Source: Candidatus Iainarchaeum sp.
GTDB taxonomy: Archaea; Iainarchaeota; Iainarchaeia; Iainarchaeales; VGJJ01
DNA length: 64,000 bases
Direction of reading: 5' to 3'
Assembly (NCBI GenBank): GCA_016699555.1
Contig: CP064981.1
Coordinates: 930,001-994,000 of the forward strand
Shown: piece by piece, positions 27,654 to 34,889 of the stretch
How the letters are laid out: every line of letters begins with the position of its first letter
Numbering within the stretch: the first letter of the stretch is position 1
Made by a program: the position numbers and the translations under genes
Notes under the pieces: model-generated
What the model was told of the DNA's origin: nothing
Databases searched by the model: none
What the model saw: the letters and a program-made list of their open reading frames with translations, nothing else

Positions 27654-27728
27654 TATGTCTTAGTCAAAAAATTGGACTTTAAAAAAGAGAATCTTTGGCA
27701 TGCCAAAATAGGGAAAAAAAGAAGAAAT

Positions 27729-27837
27729 CAGGTATTGCAACGCAATACCTGTTCTCGAACCCTTTAGAAGGGTTCATCCAAGGAGGAATTGCCATTGCAA
27801 TTCCTCGTTCTCGGCGCCACCGGTCGAAACACGGTGG
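27729..27837 (-). repeat. Hairpin cassette, copy 1
   Basis: Four consecutive hairpins. On the minus strand, starting right after the stop codon of the lipoprotein gene: CCACCG-type hairpin (27837-27818), linker with CGAGAAC, hairpin GAGGAATTGC/GCAATTCCTC (27806-27783), linker TTGGATGAACC with hairpin GAACCC/GGGTTC (27775-27757), linker CGAGAAC, hairpin CAGGTATTGC/GCAATACCTG (27751-27729). Linkers and hairpin order match the copies at 31.0, 42.3, 44.9, 53.8 and 58.3 kb. Confidence 0.75.
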
Positions 27838-27838
27838 G

Positions 27839-28114
27839 TTAGATGTTCGACTCCTGGATTTCGGTCGCAGAGGCATCCAGATCCTGCGCGATCGCATCCA
27901 GTTCATTCAACTCGGCGTCCGAGACACCGCTGGTGCCCGAGACATTCGCTGCCTCATCGTCCGGCGAAGCCATGTGCTGCATATTGTCGCCCGGCGCGGC
28001 GACGGTGTTGTCCGTCGTCGCGGGAGGAGTGTAGCTGTTATTGCTCACGCAACCCGAAAGAATTACCGCCATCAAGATGGCGATTCCAATGATTGATAGA
28101 ATGGATTTATTCAT
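27839..28114 (-). CDS. Small lipoprotein
   Basis: 91 residues: a signal helix (ILSIIGIAILMAVIL) ending in a lipobox SGC (Cys at about 22), then a Thr/Ala/Asp-rich unstructured chain. Lipid anchoring to the outer face of the membrane is predicted. No domain recognised. Its start overlaps the stop of the coiled-coil surface protein by 4 bp (ATGA), so the two are a translational pair. The hairpin cassette begins immediately after its stop codon. Confidence 0.7.
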   Translation of the reverse strand: MNKSILSIIGIAILMAVILSGCVSNNSYTPPATTDNTVAAPGDNMQHMASPDDEAANVSGTSGVSDAELNELDAIAQDLDASATEIQESNI

Positions 28115-29316
28115 GCGGTCTGGCCTCCCGTAGTTGGATCGGTCGTGGTCATGACATCCATGGCCGAAGTCGTCGAGGTATCAAGCACGACTTCCTGTTC
28201 CACTTCCACTTCGACTTCCAGTTCATCAACCGATGCAATGGAATCCTCGACCTCGATCTCGGCCGCTTGCGTCACGGTAGCGCTATCGTCCGAGTGCTCG
28301 AGGCGATAGAGGATATGCGCCGTGATGCGAACCGCATCGATCGTGCGCTTGGAAATAACCTTCAATGCGACGATTTCCTTGTTGAGGATCTTCGCATTCT
28401 CAAGCGTATTCCCGCCGCTGGCAGTGAATGCCTCATAAGCCGCCTGCGTCGTCTCGAGTTGCGCATCAAAGCGATCGCTCAATGCGCGGAGACGCGTCAA
28501 GGCCTTGGCGACGACTTCTTTCTTGGATCCATCGGCCATGGCATCATAGGAAGCCTCGAGCTTCACAATGGCCGCGTCGAGCTTCTCATGGAGCATGTTG
28601 GCCTTATCCAAGACCTCCATCCCTTTCTTGGTCAAGTGCTCCGTGCGCACCTGATGGATTTCGGTCTTCAATTTCGCTTCGATATCGGAAATGATCACCG
28701 TTGAAACTTCAGGCTTGATACGATCCAATTGCGCCTGAATACGCGCCTCGGCAGCCGCATTGCCCAAGCGATCCTTTGCGATCTTGCGCAACAACTCGCC
28801 GAGTTTCTTCAATTTCTCGCGCTGATTGGCCGCTTCGCGGATGGCTTTCTTCTCCGCTTGCACAGCTGCTAAGTCCGCATCGTGTTCTTTTTCTTTCTCG
28901 ATGCGCATGATCAGATTAGCATTCTTTTCCTTGATCATCATCACGAACTTCTTCACATCATCGCTGCTCTTGAACTGGCGCAAGCGATCGATGGAAATGC
29001 CCAGACTCGCCAGAACGGCTGCATCTATATCGGAGAGCTCATCCTCGCCAATACCCAATTCATCGCGGACCATCTTTCCCTGCGTCATGAATTTTTCCTT
29101 GATCTTCATGCGCTCGGCGTCCGTGATCGCGCTGGCCCCCAACGCACTCGTCAAGCGCGTACGCAAAAGCGTGTTGGATGAACCGCTAGTGGAGGAGTCC
29201 GATGCGCTATCGTCGCTCCCATCAAAAAGCACTGTTTGCTGATCGGCTACCACCATGCTACCCAAAAAAAGAAGGCACAGCATGAGAGCGGCGACCGCTG
29301 TCAATGTTCGTTGCAT
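28111..29316 (-). CDS. Secreted coiled-coil protein
   Basis: 401 residues from the ATG at 29316, which has a good ribosome-binding site (GAGGTGA, 5 nt upstream) and directly opens the signal peptide MQRTLTAVAALMLCLLFLGSM; an in-frame start 54 bp upstream would place it inside the frame without a signal. After a Ser/Asp-rich linker, most of the protein is long charged helices (for example MRIEKEKEHDADLAAVQAEK), compatible with extended coiled coils, and the end is a Glu/Val/Thr-rich tail. Not assigned to a family. Together with the lipoprotein it may form an extracytoplasmic complex. Confidence 0.7.
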   Translation of the reverse strand: MQRTLTAVAALMLCLLFLGSMVVADQQTVLFDGSDDSASDSSTSGSSNTLLRTRLTSALGASAITDAERMKIKEKFMTQGKMVRDELGIGEDELSDIDAAVLASLGISIDRLRQFKSSDDVKKFVMMIKEKNANLIMRIEKEKEHDADLAAVQAEKKAIREAANQREKLKKLGELLRKIAKDRLGNAAAEARIQAQLDRIKPEVSTVIISDIEAKLKTEIHQVRTEHLTKKGMEVLDKANMLHEKLDAAIVKLEASYDAMADGSKKEVVAKALTRLRALSDRFDAQLETTQAAYEAFTASGGNTLENAKILNKEIVALKVISKRTIDAVRITAHILYRLEHSDDSATVTQAAEIEVEDSIASVDELEVEVEVEQEVVLDTSTTSAMDVMTTTDPTTGGQTA

Positions 29317-29416
29317 TATTTTCACCTCATCGAAGGCATTTGCCCTTGATAGTACCAACGTGAAAACCAACTATATAAAGGCTCATTGAATCCTGAAATA
29401 AGTAGGAGAAAAACCC

Positions 29417-29827
29417 ATGTATTTTGCCATCCGCGAAAAGACGCCCATCGCATCCATCCCACGCGAGCTCGAGCAAGTCCATTTGGTCCGACCCATTTCA
29501 GGCAAGAAAATGAAAGAAATCCTCACGCATTGCAGCGGACTCACCAGCATATCTGCTTCCACTTCAGTGCAAAAAAGATTACTCGCCAAAACAAAAGAGA
29601 TGATCCAAAAAAAAGGGATCCAACTCGTCCATGCCCATCGCGCCGGACGCGCGCTCAATCTGGACTTGCAGAAAATAAAGGAGATCGCCGACCTGAAAAA
29701 AGACTTCTTGTCCATGCGCCAAATCGCCGCTAAAACCGGCGTGCCCAAATCGACCATCCACTACCTGCTCAAAAAAGCCAAGCGCCACAAGATAAAGAAA
29801 GGAAAGCACGTGGTGTATGTGCAATAG
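29417..29827 (+). CDS. HTH-containing protein of unknown function
   Basis: 136 residues. The last 40 hold a classical helix-turn-helix (SMRQIAAKTGVPKSTIHYLL, about residues 96-115) with a basic end (KKAKRHKIKKGKH). The first 90 are unassigned; VQKRLLAKTKEMIQKKGIQLVHAHRAGRAL may be helical. Small basic protein, probably DNA-binding. A TATA box (CTATATAAAG, 29371-29380) and a ribosome-binding site (AGGAG, 29403-29407) precede the ATG. Divergent from the coiled-coil gene. Confidence 0.6.
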   Translation: MYFAIREKTPIASIPRELEQVHLVRPISGKKMKEILTHCSGLTSISASTSVQKRLLAKTKEMIQKKGIQLVHAHRAGRALNLDLQKIKEIADLKKDFLSMRQIAAKTGVPKSTIHYLLKKAKRHKIKKGKHVVYVQ

Positions 29828-29839
29828 TCCTTGCGCGCG

Positions 29840-30874
29840 TTAGTGTTTCTTCAACTGCGCACGCTTCTCTATTTTGCGCACCGCCACCAATAGCTCGCGC
29901 TTGCACGTGTCCTCGAGAACGTTCTCGCTCACATAGCCCGGAAACGTAATCTGCGCCGCCGTCGCGTGACCGCCGCATACACCGCCGTTGGCTTTTGCGA
30001 GCGGAAGCAGCACCTGCATGGCATCAAAACCCAATAGCGTATGCCCACGCGTGCTCACGCGGATCGAAGCCGTGACGAATTCGCGCGAGCGGAAGAGACC
30101 GATACCGATATCCGCCCCCAACTGGACCAACGCATTCGCGGCAAGCGTAGAAGCATACGGGGCGCGCGCGGTCGCCATTAGAAAAGATCCCGCCGAGTAG
30201 AGAGAAGGAGCCTGCATCCCCTGAATCGTCGCCAAGCGCTCGGGCAAACCATGCGCGGGAAACGCCTTCAGCAATAATGCATCATAGGACCGCTGGCTCT
30301 GTTGTTGAAGGGCATGCATCAAGCGAAACGTTTCCTCGTTCGCCACCGCAAAGCGCGCGGAATCCGAAATGATCGCGGTCGCGAGGAGTTCCGCTTCCGC
30401 GGGAGAAAAGGAATAATCCCACTCCTCGGCGAGCAACGCCACCATCTGCGTGGTCGCGGCTTGGGTGGGAAGGATGAATGTCTCCGTGTTAGTAGAAGGA
30501 AACTCATGCGCCGAAGGCGAGTGATGATCGAACAGGATGCGCTTTCCGGCGAATTGCCTCAACGCATAATCCAGGTTTCCCGCCTGCAATGGCGAACGGA
30601 AATCCACGCATACCACCACATCAAACCCTGCCAGCGTGGAAATCACTTGAGGTTGTAATGAAAAGGAATCCAGCAAGGCCTGGAATTTCAACAATGGCTT
30701 CTCGGGAATACCGAATGTCGCCTGCGCCGCACCCATCTTTGGGAGCATATTCGCCAGCACACGGCAACTCGCCAGCGTGTCCAAATCAGGGTGCGCGTGC
30801 GTAAGGCATAGGACTTTCTTGCCTTTGATGGAAGCCCGAAAACGCGGAGCAAAAGCACTGATTTCCATTGGCAT
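29840..30874 (-). CDS. DHH/DHHA1 phosphoesterase
   Basis: 344 residues. DHH-family motifs in order: THAHPDLDTLAS (motif I, about residues 26-37), VCVDFRSP (motif II), FDHHSP (motif III, the DHH itself) and, in DHHA1 near the end, GGVCGGHATAAQ. All metal-binding residues are present. Members act as oligoribonucleases, single-strand exonucleases (RecJ/GAN type) or cyclic-dinucleotide phosphodiesterases. Its place just downstream of the exosome superoperon, separated by a hairpin cassette, suggests RNA end processing. An ATG two codons later is an alternative start. Confidence 0.85.
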   Translation of the reverse strand: MPMEISAFAPRFRASIKGKKVLCLTHAHPDLDTLASCRVLANMLPKMGAAQATFGIPEKPLLKFQALLDSFSLQPQVISTLAGFDVVVCVDFRSPLQAGNLDYALRQFAGKRILFDHHSPSAHEFPSTNTETFILPTQAATTQMVALLAEEWDYSFSPAEAELLATAIISDSARFAVANEETFRLMHALQQQSQRSYDALLLKAFPAHGLPERLATIQGMQAPSLYSAGSFLMATARAPYASTLAANALVQLGADIGIGLFRSREFVTASIRVSTRGHTLLGFDAMQVLLPLAKANGGVCGGHATAAQITFPGYVSENVLEDTCKRELLVAVRKIEKRAQLKKH

Positions 30875-30976
30875 GCAAGGAATTCAAAGAACGAGAATAA
30901 AATGCTACCCAGAAAGAAACAGGAATTGAAAAACAATGAGATGCCACGACAACCTTTATACAAAGATTAAGCAAAT

Positions 30977-31027
30977 CAGGGATTGCGCAGCAATACCTGT
31001 TCTCGGGGCGGCCGGACGAAAACGGCC
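30977..31027 (-). repeat. Hairpin cassette, copy 2 (short form)
   Basis: Two hairpins. On the minus strand, 2 bp after the stop codon of prefoldin beta: GGCCG/CGGCC (31027-31010), linker with CCCGAGAAC, then AGGTATTGC/GCAATCCCT (30999-30977) and GATTTG. Same order and linker as copy 1. Confidence 0.7.
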
Positions 31028-31029
31028 AA

Positions 31030-31431
31030 TTATTGCTTCTTGGTCGAAGCAACCGTCGTCTTGTCGCCGGACTTGTCCATCGCAGCGGACTGGGCCTTTT
31101 CAGCGGCCGCTTCGAGCTTGCTCTTCAACGCCGTGAGCTTTTCGAGGGTATTCTCTTCCTGCTTCTCCACCGTCTTCAAGCGCAACTCAGCGGTTTCCTT
31201 CTGGTCCTTCAATTCTTTCTGGACATCTTTCTTGTCCTTCTGGATGAGGATGTTGCCGATGGCGACGTAGACGCTGTTCTCTTTGGACTTGTCCAATTCT
31301 TCCAAGGCCTTGCTGGAAGTGGAAACGGCCACTTGCATCTGCTGCTTCTGCTGACCCAAGGACATCAATAGATTGCGCTGCTTCTCGAATTCGATGATTT
31401 GTTGCTGAATTTCGTGTTCCATGGGTATCAT
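31030..31431 (-). CDS. pfdB: Prefoldin beta subunit
   Basis: 133 residues. N-terminal helix EHEIQQQIIEFEKQRNLLMSLGQQKQQM, beta-hairpin region (SVYVAIGNILIQKDKKDVQKELKDQ) and C-terminal helix: the beta-prefoldin order. Prefoldin is a hexamer that holds unfolded proteins for the thermosome. A 20-residue Ser/Lys tail is extra. The start overlaps the stop of pcc1 (ATGA); an ATG three codons on is possible. Position after rpl37ae-rpoP-pcc1 is the usual archaeal order. Confidence 0.85.
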   Translation of the reverse strand: MIPMEHEIQQQIIEFEKQRNLLMSLGQQKQQMQVAVSTSSKALEELDKSKENSVYVAIGNILIQKDKKDVQKELKDQKETAELRLKTVEKQEENTLEKLTALKSKLEAAAEKAQSAAMDKSGDKTTVASTKKQ

Positions 31432-31679
31432 GCTCCTGGTGTTTCGAGGTTATCCAAGTAATCGATGAGCTTGGCATACGAAGCCCTACTGACCTCACAT
31501 GCATGCGCATCATCGGCGATAATAGAAACCCGCAGCTGAGTATTTTTAAGGGAAAGCGTGGTTTTGGAGCGCTTTTCGAAGGATTTGCCGGTTTCCAAGG
31601 AAAGCGATTCATAGACCGCCCTTGCCTTCGAAGCAGAAGAAAAGGATCTTGAAAAAGAAAGGGAAGGCATGGGCGCCAT
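31428..31679 (-). CDS. pcc1: KEOPS subunit Pcc1-like protein
   Basis: About 83 residues. Weak but position-supported match to Pcc1: FSSASKARAVYESLSLE helix, TTLSLKNTQLRVSIIADD strand pair and ASYAKLIDYL final helix. Pcc1 is the dimerising subunit of KEOPS, which makes the universal tRNA modification t6A. The ATG at 31679 is 4 bp after the rpoP stop; an in-frame frame further upstream would run through rpoP and is rejected. It lies between rpoP and pfdB as in many archaea. Confidence 0.65.
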   Translation of the reverse strand: MAPMPSLSFSRSFSSASKARAVYESLSLETGKSFEKRSKTTLSLKNTQLRVSIIADDAHACEVSRASYAKLIDYLDNLETPGA

Positions 31680-31683
31680 TTCC

Positions 31684-31818
31684 TTAACGTGCAATGAGCT
31701 TCTTTCCGATGGGCGCGCGGACCTTATAGAAGATCTTGTGTGCACAATTGGGACAGCGGACCAATCCTACCGGAAGGGCATCGAATTCCTGCTGGCAACG
31801 ACCGCATTTGTAGGCCAT
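31684..31818 (-). CDS. rpoP: DNA-directed RNA polymerase subunit P (Rpb12-like)
   Basis: 44 residues, found by reading the gap between pcc1 and rpl37ae: MAYKCGRCQQEF, then VRCPNCAHKIFYKVRAP and a basic LIAR end. Two CxxC pairs form the zinc ribbon that clamps the RpoB-RpoD side of the polymerase. Length and the K(I/V)xYK(x)R end are standard for archaeal RpoP. 20 bp after rpl37ae and 4 bp before pcc1. Confidence 0.92.
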   Translation of the reverse strand: MAYKCGRCQQEFDALPVGLVRCPNCAHKIFYKVRAPIGKKLIAR

Positions 31819-31838
31819 ATCCATTCACTCCCACGCGC

Positions 31839-32234
31839 TTACGCGGATTCCTCTTCATTGGAAGGAGAAGCGACCATGTCGTCGATGCGTTCTTCATCGC
31901 TCTTCTTTTCCTTCTTCAAATAGGACTTCTCGTGGCGGGATTCTTCCAATGAAGCCAACTGCGCTGCATTCGCAAGGAAGGAGCGCTGATTCACCATTTT
32001 TGCGATGATGCTGCCCGTCATGGTCTGAGGGTAATAAGCCCCACCCGCATAGGTGTGCTTGCACTTCGTACAGGCAAAGATTCCAACCGAAATGCGCTTC
32101 ACTTTCTGAAAGCCGCACTTGGGGCAAACGTGCTTCTTGCGCTGCTTGACTTCGACATCTTCAACGCGTTGTTTAACAGAAACACCATAGCGGGCGCCAT
32201 AGCGGCGAGTGTGGACGGCTTTGCGGGTGGTCAT
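31839..32234 (-). CDS. rpl37ae: Large ribosomal subunit protein eL43 (L37Ae)
   Basis: 131 residues from MTTRKA (an ATG three codons earlier is in frame). The core (about 1-75) has the expected HTRRYGARYG start and C4 zinc finger CPKC...CTKC, then YAGGAYYPQT. A C-terminal extension of about 50 residues, rich in Lys, Glu and Ser and ending in EEESA, goes beyond the usual 90 or so residues of this protein. First gene after the inserted toxin-antitoxin module on the opposite strand. Confidence 0.9.
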   Translation of the reverse strand: MTTRKAVHTRRYGARYGVSVKQRVEDVEVKQRKKHVCPKCGFQKVKRISVGIFACTKCKHTYAGGAYYPQTMTGSIIAKMVNQRSFLANAAQLASLEESRHEKSYLKKEKKSDEERIDDMVASPSNEEESA

Positions 32235-32340
32235 ACGATTCAATCCTCAAAAAGGGCGTAATAAGACAAAAAAGCCTCGGAAACGATTAAAAAGGCACCT
32301 TTTAGGGGCTCCACTCCATTATGGCGGCGCCACCCCCATA

Positions 32341-32367
32341 ACTATTTAAGTAAGATTAAGCTTACTT
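32341..32367 (+). promoter_or_regulatory. TATA box and operator-like palindrome of the MazEF-type module
   Basis: CTATTTAAG (32342-32350) is a TATA box centred about 27 nt before the ATG at 32373. AAGTAAG (32348-32354) and CTTACTT (32361-32367) form a perfect 7-bp inverted repeat with a 6-nt spacer covering the promoter, where an AbrB/MazE-type antitoxin would bind for autoregulation. Confidence 0.6.
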
Positions 32368-32372
32368 CCTGT

Positions 32373-32624
32373 ATGGATGAAGTCATAACCGCCACCATTA
32401 GCGAAAAAGGGCAATTTGTCATACCTAAACCCATTCGTGAAAAAATGAAGCTCAAGAAAGGAGACCATGTGTTAGTGGCGTATGAAAATGGAAAATTGCT
32501 TATCGAAAAAAGCACACAGACAAAGAAACGTTTGAAAGATGATTTTTCCGATTTGCTCGCGGCAAGTAGTCAGACGCTCGGATTTTGGGACAATGAAGTT
32601 GATGAGGTGTGGAACAATGTATAA
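32373..32624 (+). CDS. AbrB/MazE-type antitoxin
   Basis: 83 residues. N-terminal swapped-hairpin domain of the AbrB/SpoVT kind: VITATISEKGQFVIPKPIREKMKLKKGD, then VLVAYENGKLLIEK. The remaining 35 residues, ending in FWDNEVDEVWNNV, form the toxin-binding tail. It binds DNA as a dimer and neutralises the toxin encoded next, whose gene overlaps its last 8 bp. Confidence 0.88.
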   Translation: MDEVITATISEKGQFVIPKPIREKMKLKKGDHVLVAYENGKLLIEKSTQTKKRLKDDFSDLLAASSQTLGFWDNEVDEVWNNV

Positions 32625-32952
32625 CCAACGCGACCTCGTGCTGATCCCTGTTCCCTTCACCAATCTTGACAGTAAAAAAGTCCGCCCGGCAATCGTTTTG
32701 TCCAACAATGAGTACAACAAGCACACACAAGATATTCTCGTCGTTGGCGTCACATCAGTACCAAAAGACGAACCATATTCATTACCCCTCACGGATGAGC
32801 ATATGGAAGAAGGAAAGCTTCCACTGCCCAGCCGCATCAAGTGCGACAAAATCTATCTGCTGCAATCAAAAATGGCAGTCAAAAAATATGGAAAAATAAA
32901 CGTTAAAACACACCACTCTATCCAACAACAAATTGCAAAATTATTAAGTTAA
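32617..32952 (+). CDS. MazF/PemK-type mRNA interferase toxin
   Basis: 111 residues from ATG 32617, overlapping the antitoxin stop by 8 bp. PemK/MazF features: RDLVLIPVPFTNLDSKKVRPAIVLSN (conserved Arg in KVRPA), ILVVGVTSV, and LPLPSRIKCDKIYLLQ (the usual S/TxxxxxxI segment). A longer upstream frame exists but lacks family features. Such toxins cut mRNA at specific short sites. The pair sits inside the exosome-ribosomal superoperon on the opposite strand. Confidence 0.88.
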   Translation: MYNQRDLVLIPVPFTNLDSKKVRPAIVLSNNEYNKHTQDILVVGVTSVPKDEPYSLPLTDEHMEEGKLPLPSRIKCDKIYLLQSKMAVKKYGKINVKTHHSIQQQIAKLLS

Positions 32953-32983
32953 GGAAATGGGCGTCGCGGACACCCATTTGAAA

Positions 32984-33775
32984 TCACTCCTTCAACTTCT
33001 TCCTGTTCTCTTTCGTGACCTTCAAGCCGATCTCGATGGCGCGGGAAATCTCTTCCATGGTCATCCCACCGCTGCCGCCTTTCTGGAAGGCTACGAGCGT
33101 GCCGTCTTCCGTGCTCCCGAAAGAAAAGCGGGAATGCATGGCCGTCTCCTCGCTCAGGTCGGGATCCAACAAGAGCGTTCCCCCAACCTTGGCGAACGTC
33201 GCCAACAAGGGCTGGTTCTTCAGCTTCAACTTTCCATCGAATTCGCCGTGGATCATCTTGCCATCTTCGATTTTGGGAAGGCGCGTGTTGTTGAGCGTGG
33301 CCAGTGCAGCCATCGAAGTGGCGTCCAACAAGTTACCGTCTTGCGTAATGGCATAGGCATCGATGTACATCGTCAACGATTTTTCGCCTTCTGTTAGGCA
33401 GAAGCTCTTCAAGTCAACACAGTGCGACTCGCGGATCGCGCGGTCAACCACACGGGCCAATTCCACTTCCATAGGTTGTGGAGGTCCGACTTCGAAGTTG
33501 GGGGAAGCCAGCGGCGTCAATTCAGCTCCGACGGAAATGCTTCCCTCATCGGGAGAATCCTCATAGGGTTTGCCGATTTCAAATTTCGTCCCCACAATCA
33601 CGTCCGTGCCGCCCAATTTGATGCGCGCGGAACCGTTGGCATTCTGGGAGATGTTGAACTGCACCGCGATGTCGCGATATTCATCCACTTTCCTTCCGCC
33701 AAAACGCGTACCGCGTTTGAGGCTTTCCACTACTTTTGCGGAACGGAGTTCCGTCATGATATCGATTTGTGTCAT
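32984..33775 (-). CDS. rrp42: Exosome core subunit Rrp42
   Basis: 263 residues, RNase-PH fold, the non-catalytic member of the archaeal exosome ring. Evidence: RGTRFGGRKVDEYRDIAVQ start (the GR..D region), NGSARIKLGGTDVIVG, and RVVDRAIRESHCVDLKSFC plus DAYAITQDGNLLDATSMAALATL. It pairs with Rrp41 to make the hexamer that trims or tails RNA 3' ends. 20 bp downstream of rrp41. Ends 30 bp from the convergent toxin gene. Confidence 0.92.
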   Translation of the reverse strand: MTQIDIMTELRSAKVVESLKRGTRFGGRKVDEYRDIAVQFNISQNANGSARIKLGGTDVIVGTKFEIGKPYEDSPDEGSISVGAELTPLASPNFEVGPPQPMEVELARVVDRAIRESHCVDLKSFCLTEGEKSLTMYIDAYAITQDGNLLDATSMAALATLNNTRLPKIEDGKMIHGEFDGKLKLKNQPLLATFAKVGGTLLLDPDLSEETAMHSRFSFGSTEDGTLVAFQKGGSGGMTMEEISRAIEIGLKVTKENRKKLKE

Positions 33776-33795
33776 GGTATGATCATCCCTCTCCT

Positions 33796-34833
33796 TTATT
33801 CCTTACCGCCATCATAGGCATCGCGTTCCATGTCCGAGTAATCCTCTCCCGAGTCCTCGTCAATGGTCTCATCTGCTTTCTTGGGATCCTTCTTCCCCTT
33901 TTTGGCAGGCTTGGGTTCAATCTTCGTTTCCTCTTCAAACTCGTGGCCATGGAATGCCATGGGATCGCGGGGCTTGAGCATCTCCTGCTCCTCCTCGGAC
34001 ATCGCTTCCATGCGTGGAGCGCCGGTGTCGGTGACTTCATCCATCCCCGGGATCTGTTCGGGCGACTTGGAGAGGACGCTTTCTTTCAGCGCGGCCTTCT
34101 GCAACTCATAGACCTTGGAGGCATTGTCGGCCGCCATCTCCATGAGGTTCTCGAATTCCTTGGAGGTCATCTCCCCATCCATCTGCAATAACACGACTTC
34201 CTTGCTGTTGGGCAAGAAAGCCACGGCCATATCGACCGCGTCAGGAGCATCCTCTTCGTGCTTGTTCAAATCGATAATGGCATTTCCCTCCGCTCTCCCA
34301 ACGGTAATTCCCGTCACGAGATCGCGCATGGGAATGCCTGCATCAGCGACCGCAACGGCGGCAGCCGTCAGGCACGCAATGCGTGTTCCGGCGTTGGCAT
34401 CCAATACTTCCACAAAGATATCAATCGCCGTATTGGGGAATTTCTCCAAAAAGATCGCGCGTTCGAGTGCTTCGCCGGAGACCTTGGAGATTTCCACTTC
34501 TCTCCTACCGGGGCGGGGGTTCTTTCTTTCGGTGACGGAGAATGTCGCCATGCGGTAGTTGTAGCGCACCGTGGCCTTGTAGGGGTTCGCCTGGTGCTTG
34601 GGCAAGCACTCGCGGGGACCGTGCACGCTCACGAGGACCTTGTTCTGGCCCCACTCCAAGTAACAGCTGCCGTCCGCGTTCGGAAGCACGCCGGCTTTGA
34701 TCGTGATGTCGCGGAGGTCGGTGACGCTGCGTCCATCAATACGCTTTCCCTTGCTGTCGACCCACCATTCCTTCCCTTCGACTTGGGGTTTCATTTCCGT
34801 TTTTGTTTTTGCTTTGTCTTTAGCCATTTCCAT
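33796..34833 (-). CDS. rrp41: Exosome catalytic subunit Rrp41 with acidic C-terminal extension
   Basis: 345 residues; typical Rrp41 has about 240-250. Core (about 20-255): RIDGRSVTDLRDITIKAGVLPNADGS, VSVHGPRE, RPGRREVEISKVSGEALERAI, and DAPDAVDMAVAFLP with KEVVLLQMDGEMT (catalytic region). The tail of about 90 residues is charged, Met- and Glu-rich, with a Lys-rich patch (KPAKKGKKDPKKADE) and ends in acidic repeats. Whether the tail binds partners or RNA is unknown. Lies between rrp4 and rrp42 as usual. Confidence 0.92.
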   Translation of the reverse strand: MEMAKDKAKTKTEMKPQVEGKEWWVDSKGKRIDGRSVTDLRDITIKAGVLPNADGSCYLEWGQNKVLVSVHGPRECLPKHQANPYKATVRYNYRMATFSVTERKNPRPGRREVEISKVSGEALERAIFLEKFPNTAIDIFVEVLDANAGTRIACLTAAAVAVADAGIPMRDLVTGITVGRAEGNAIIDLNKHEEDAPDAVDMAVAFLPNSKEVVLLQMDGEMTSKEFENLMEMAADNASKVYELQKAALKESVLSKSPEQIPGMDEVTDTGAPRMEAMSEEEQEMLKPRDPMAFHGHEFEEETKIEPKPAKKGKKDPKKADETIDEDSGEDYSDMERDAYDGGKE

Positions 34834-34889
34834 TTCACCTTTGCAAGTTTGATATCATTTTTTTGTTTTTCATTGAAGCCGAAACTGGC

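Noticed and set aside
27729..27837. Hairpins as ordinary transcription terminators
   Set aside because: There are several per locus, with conserved linkers and order, no consistent T-run after the last stem, and one copy is reversed relative to both neighbours.
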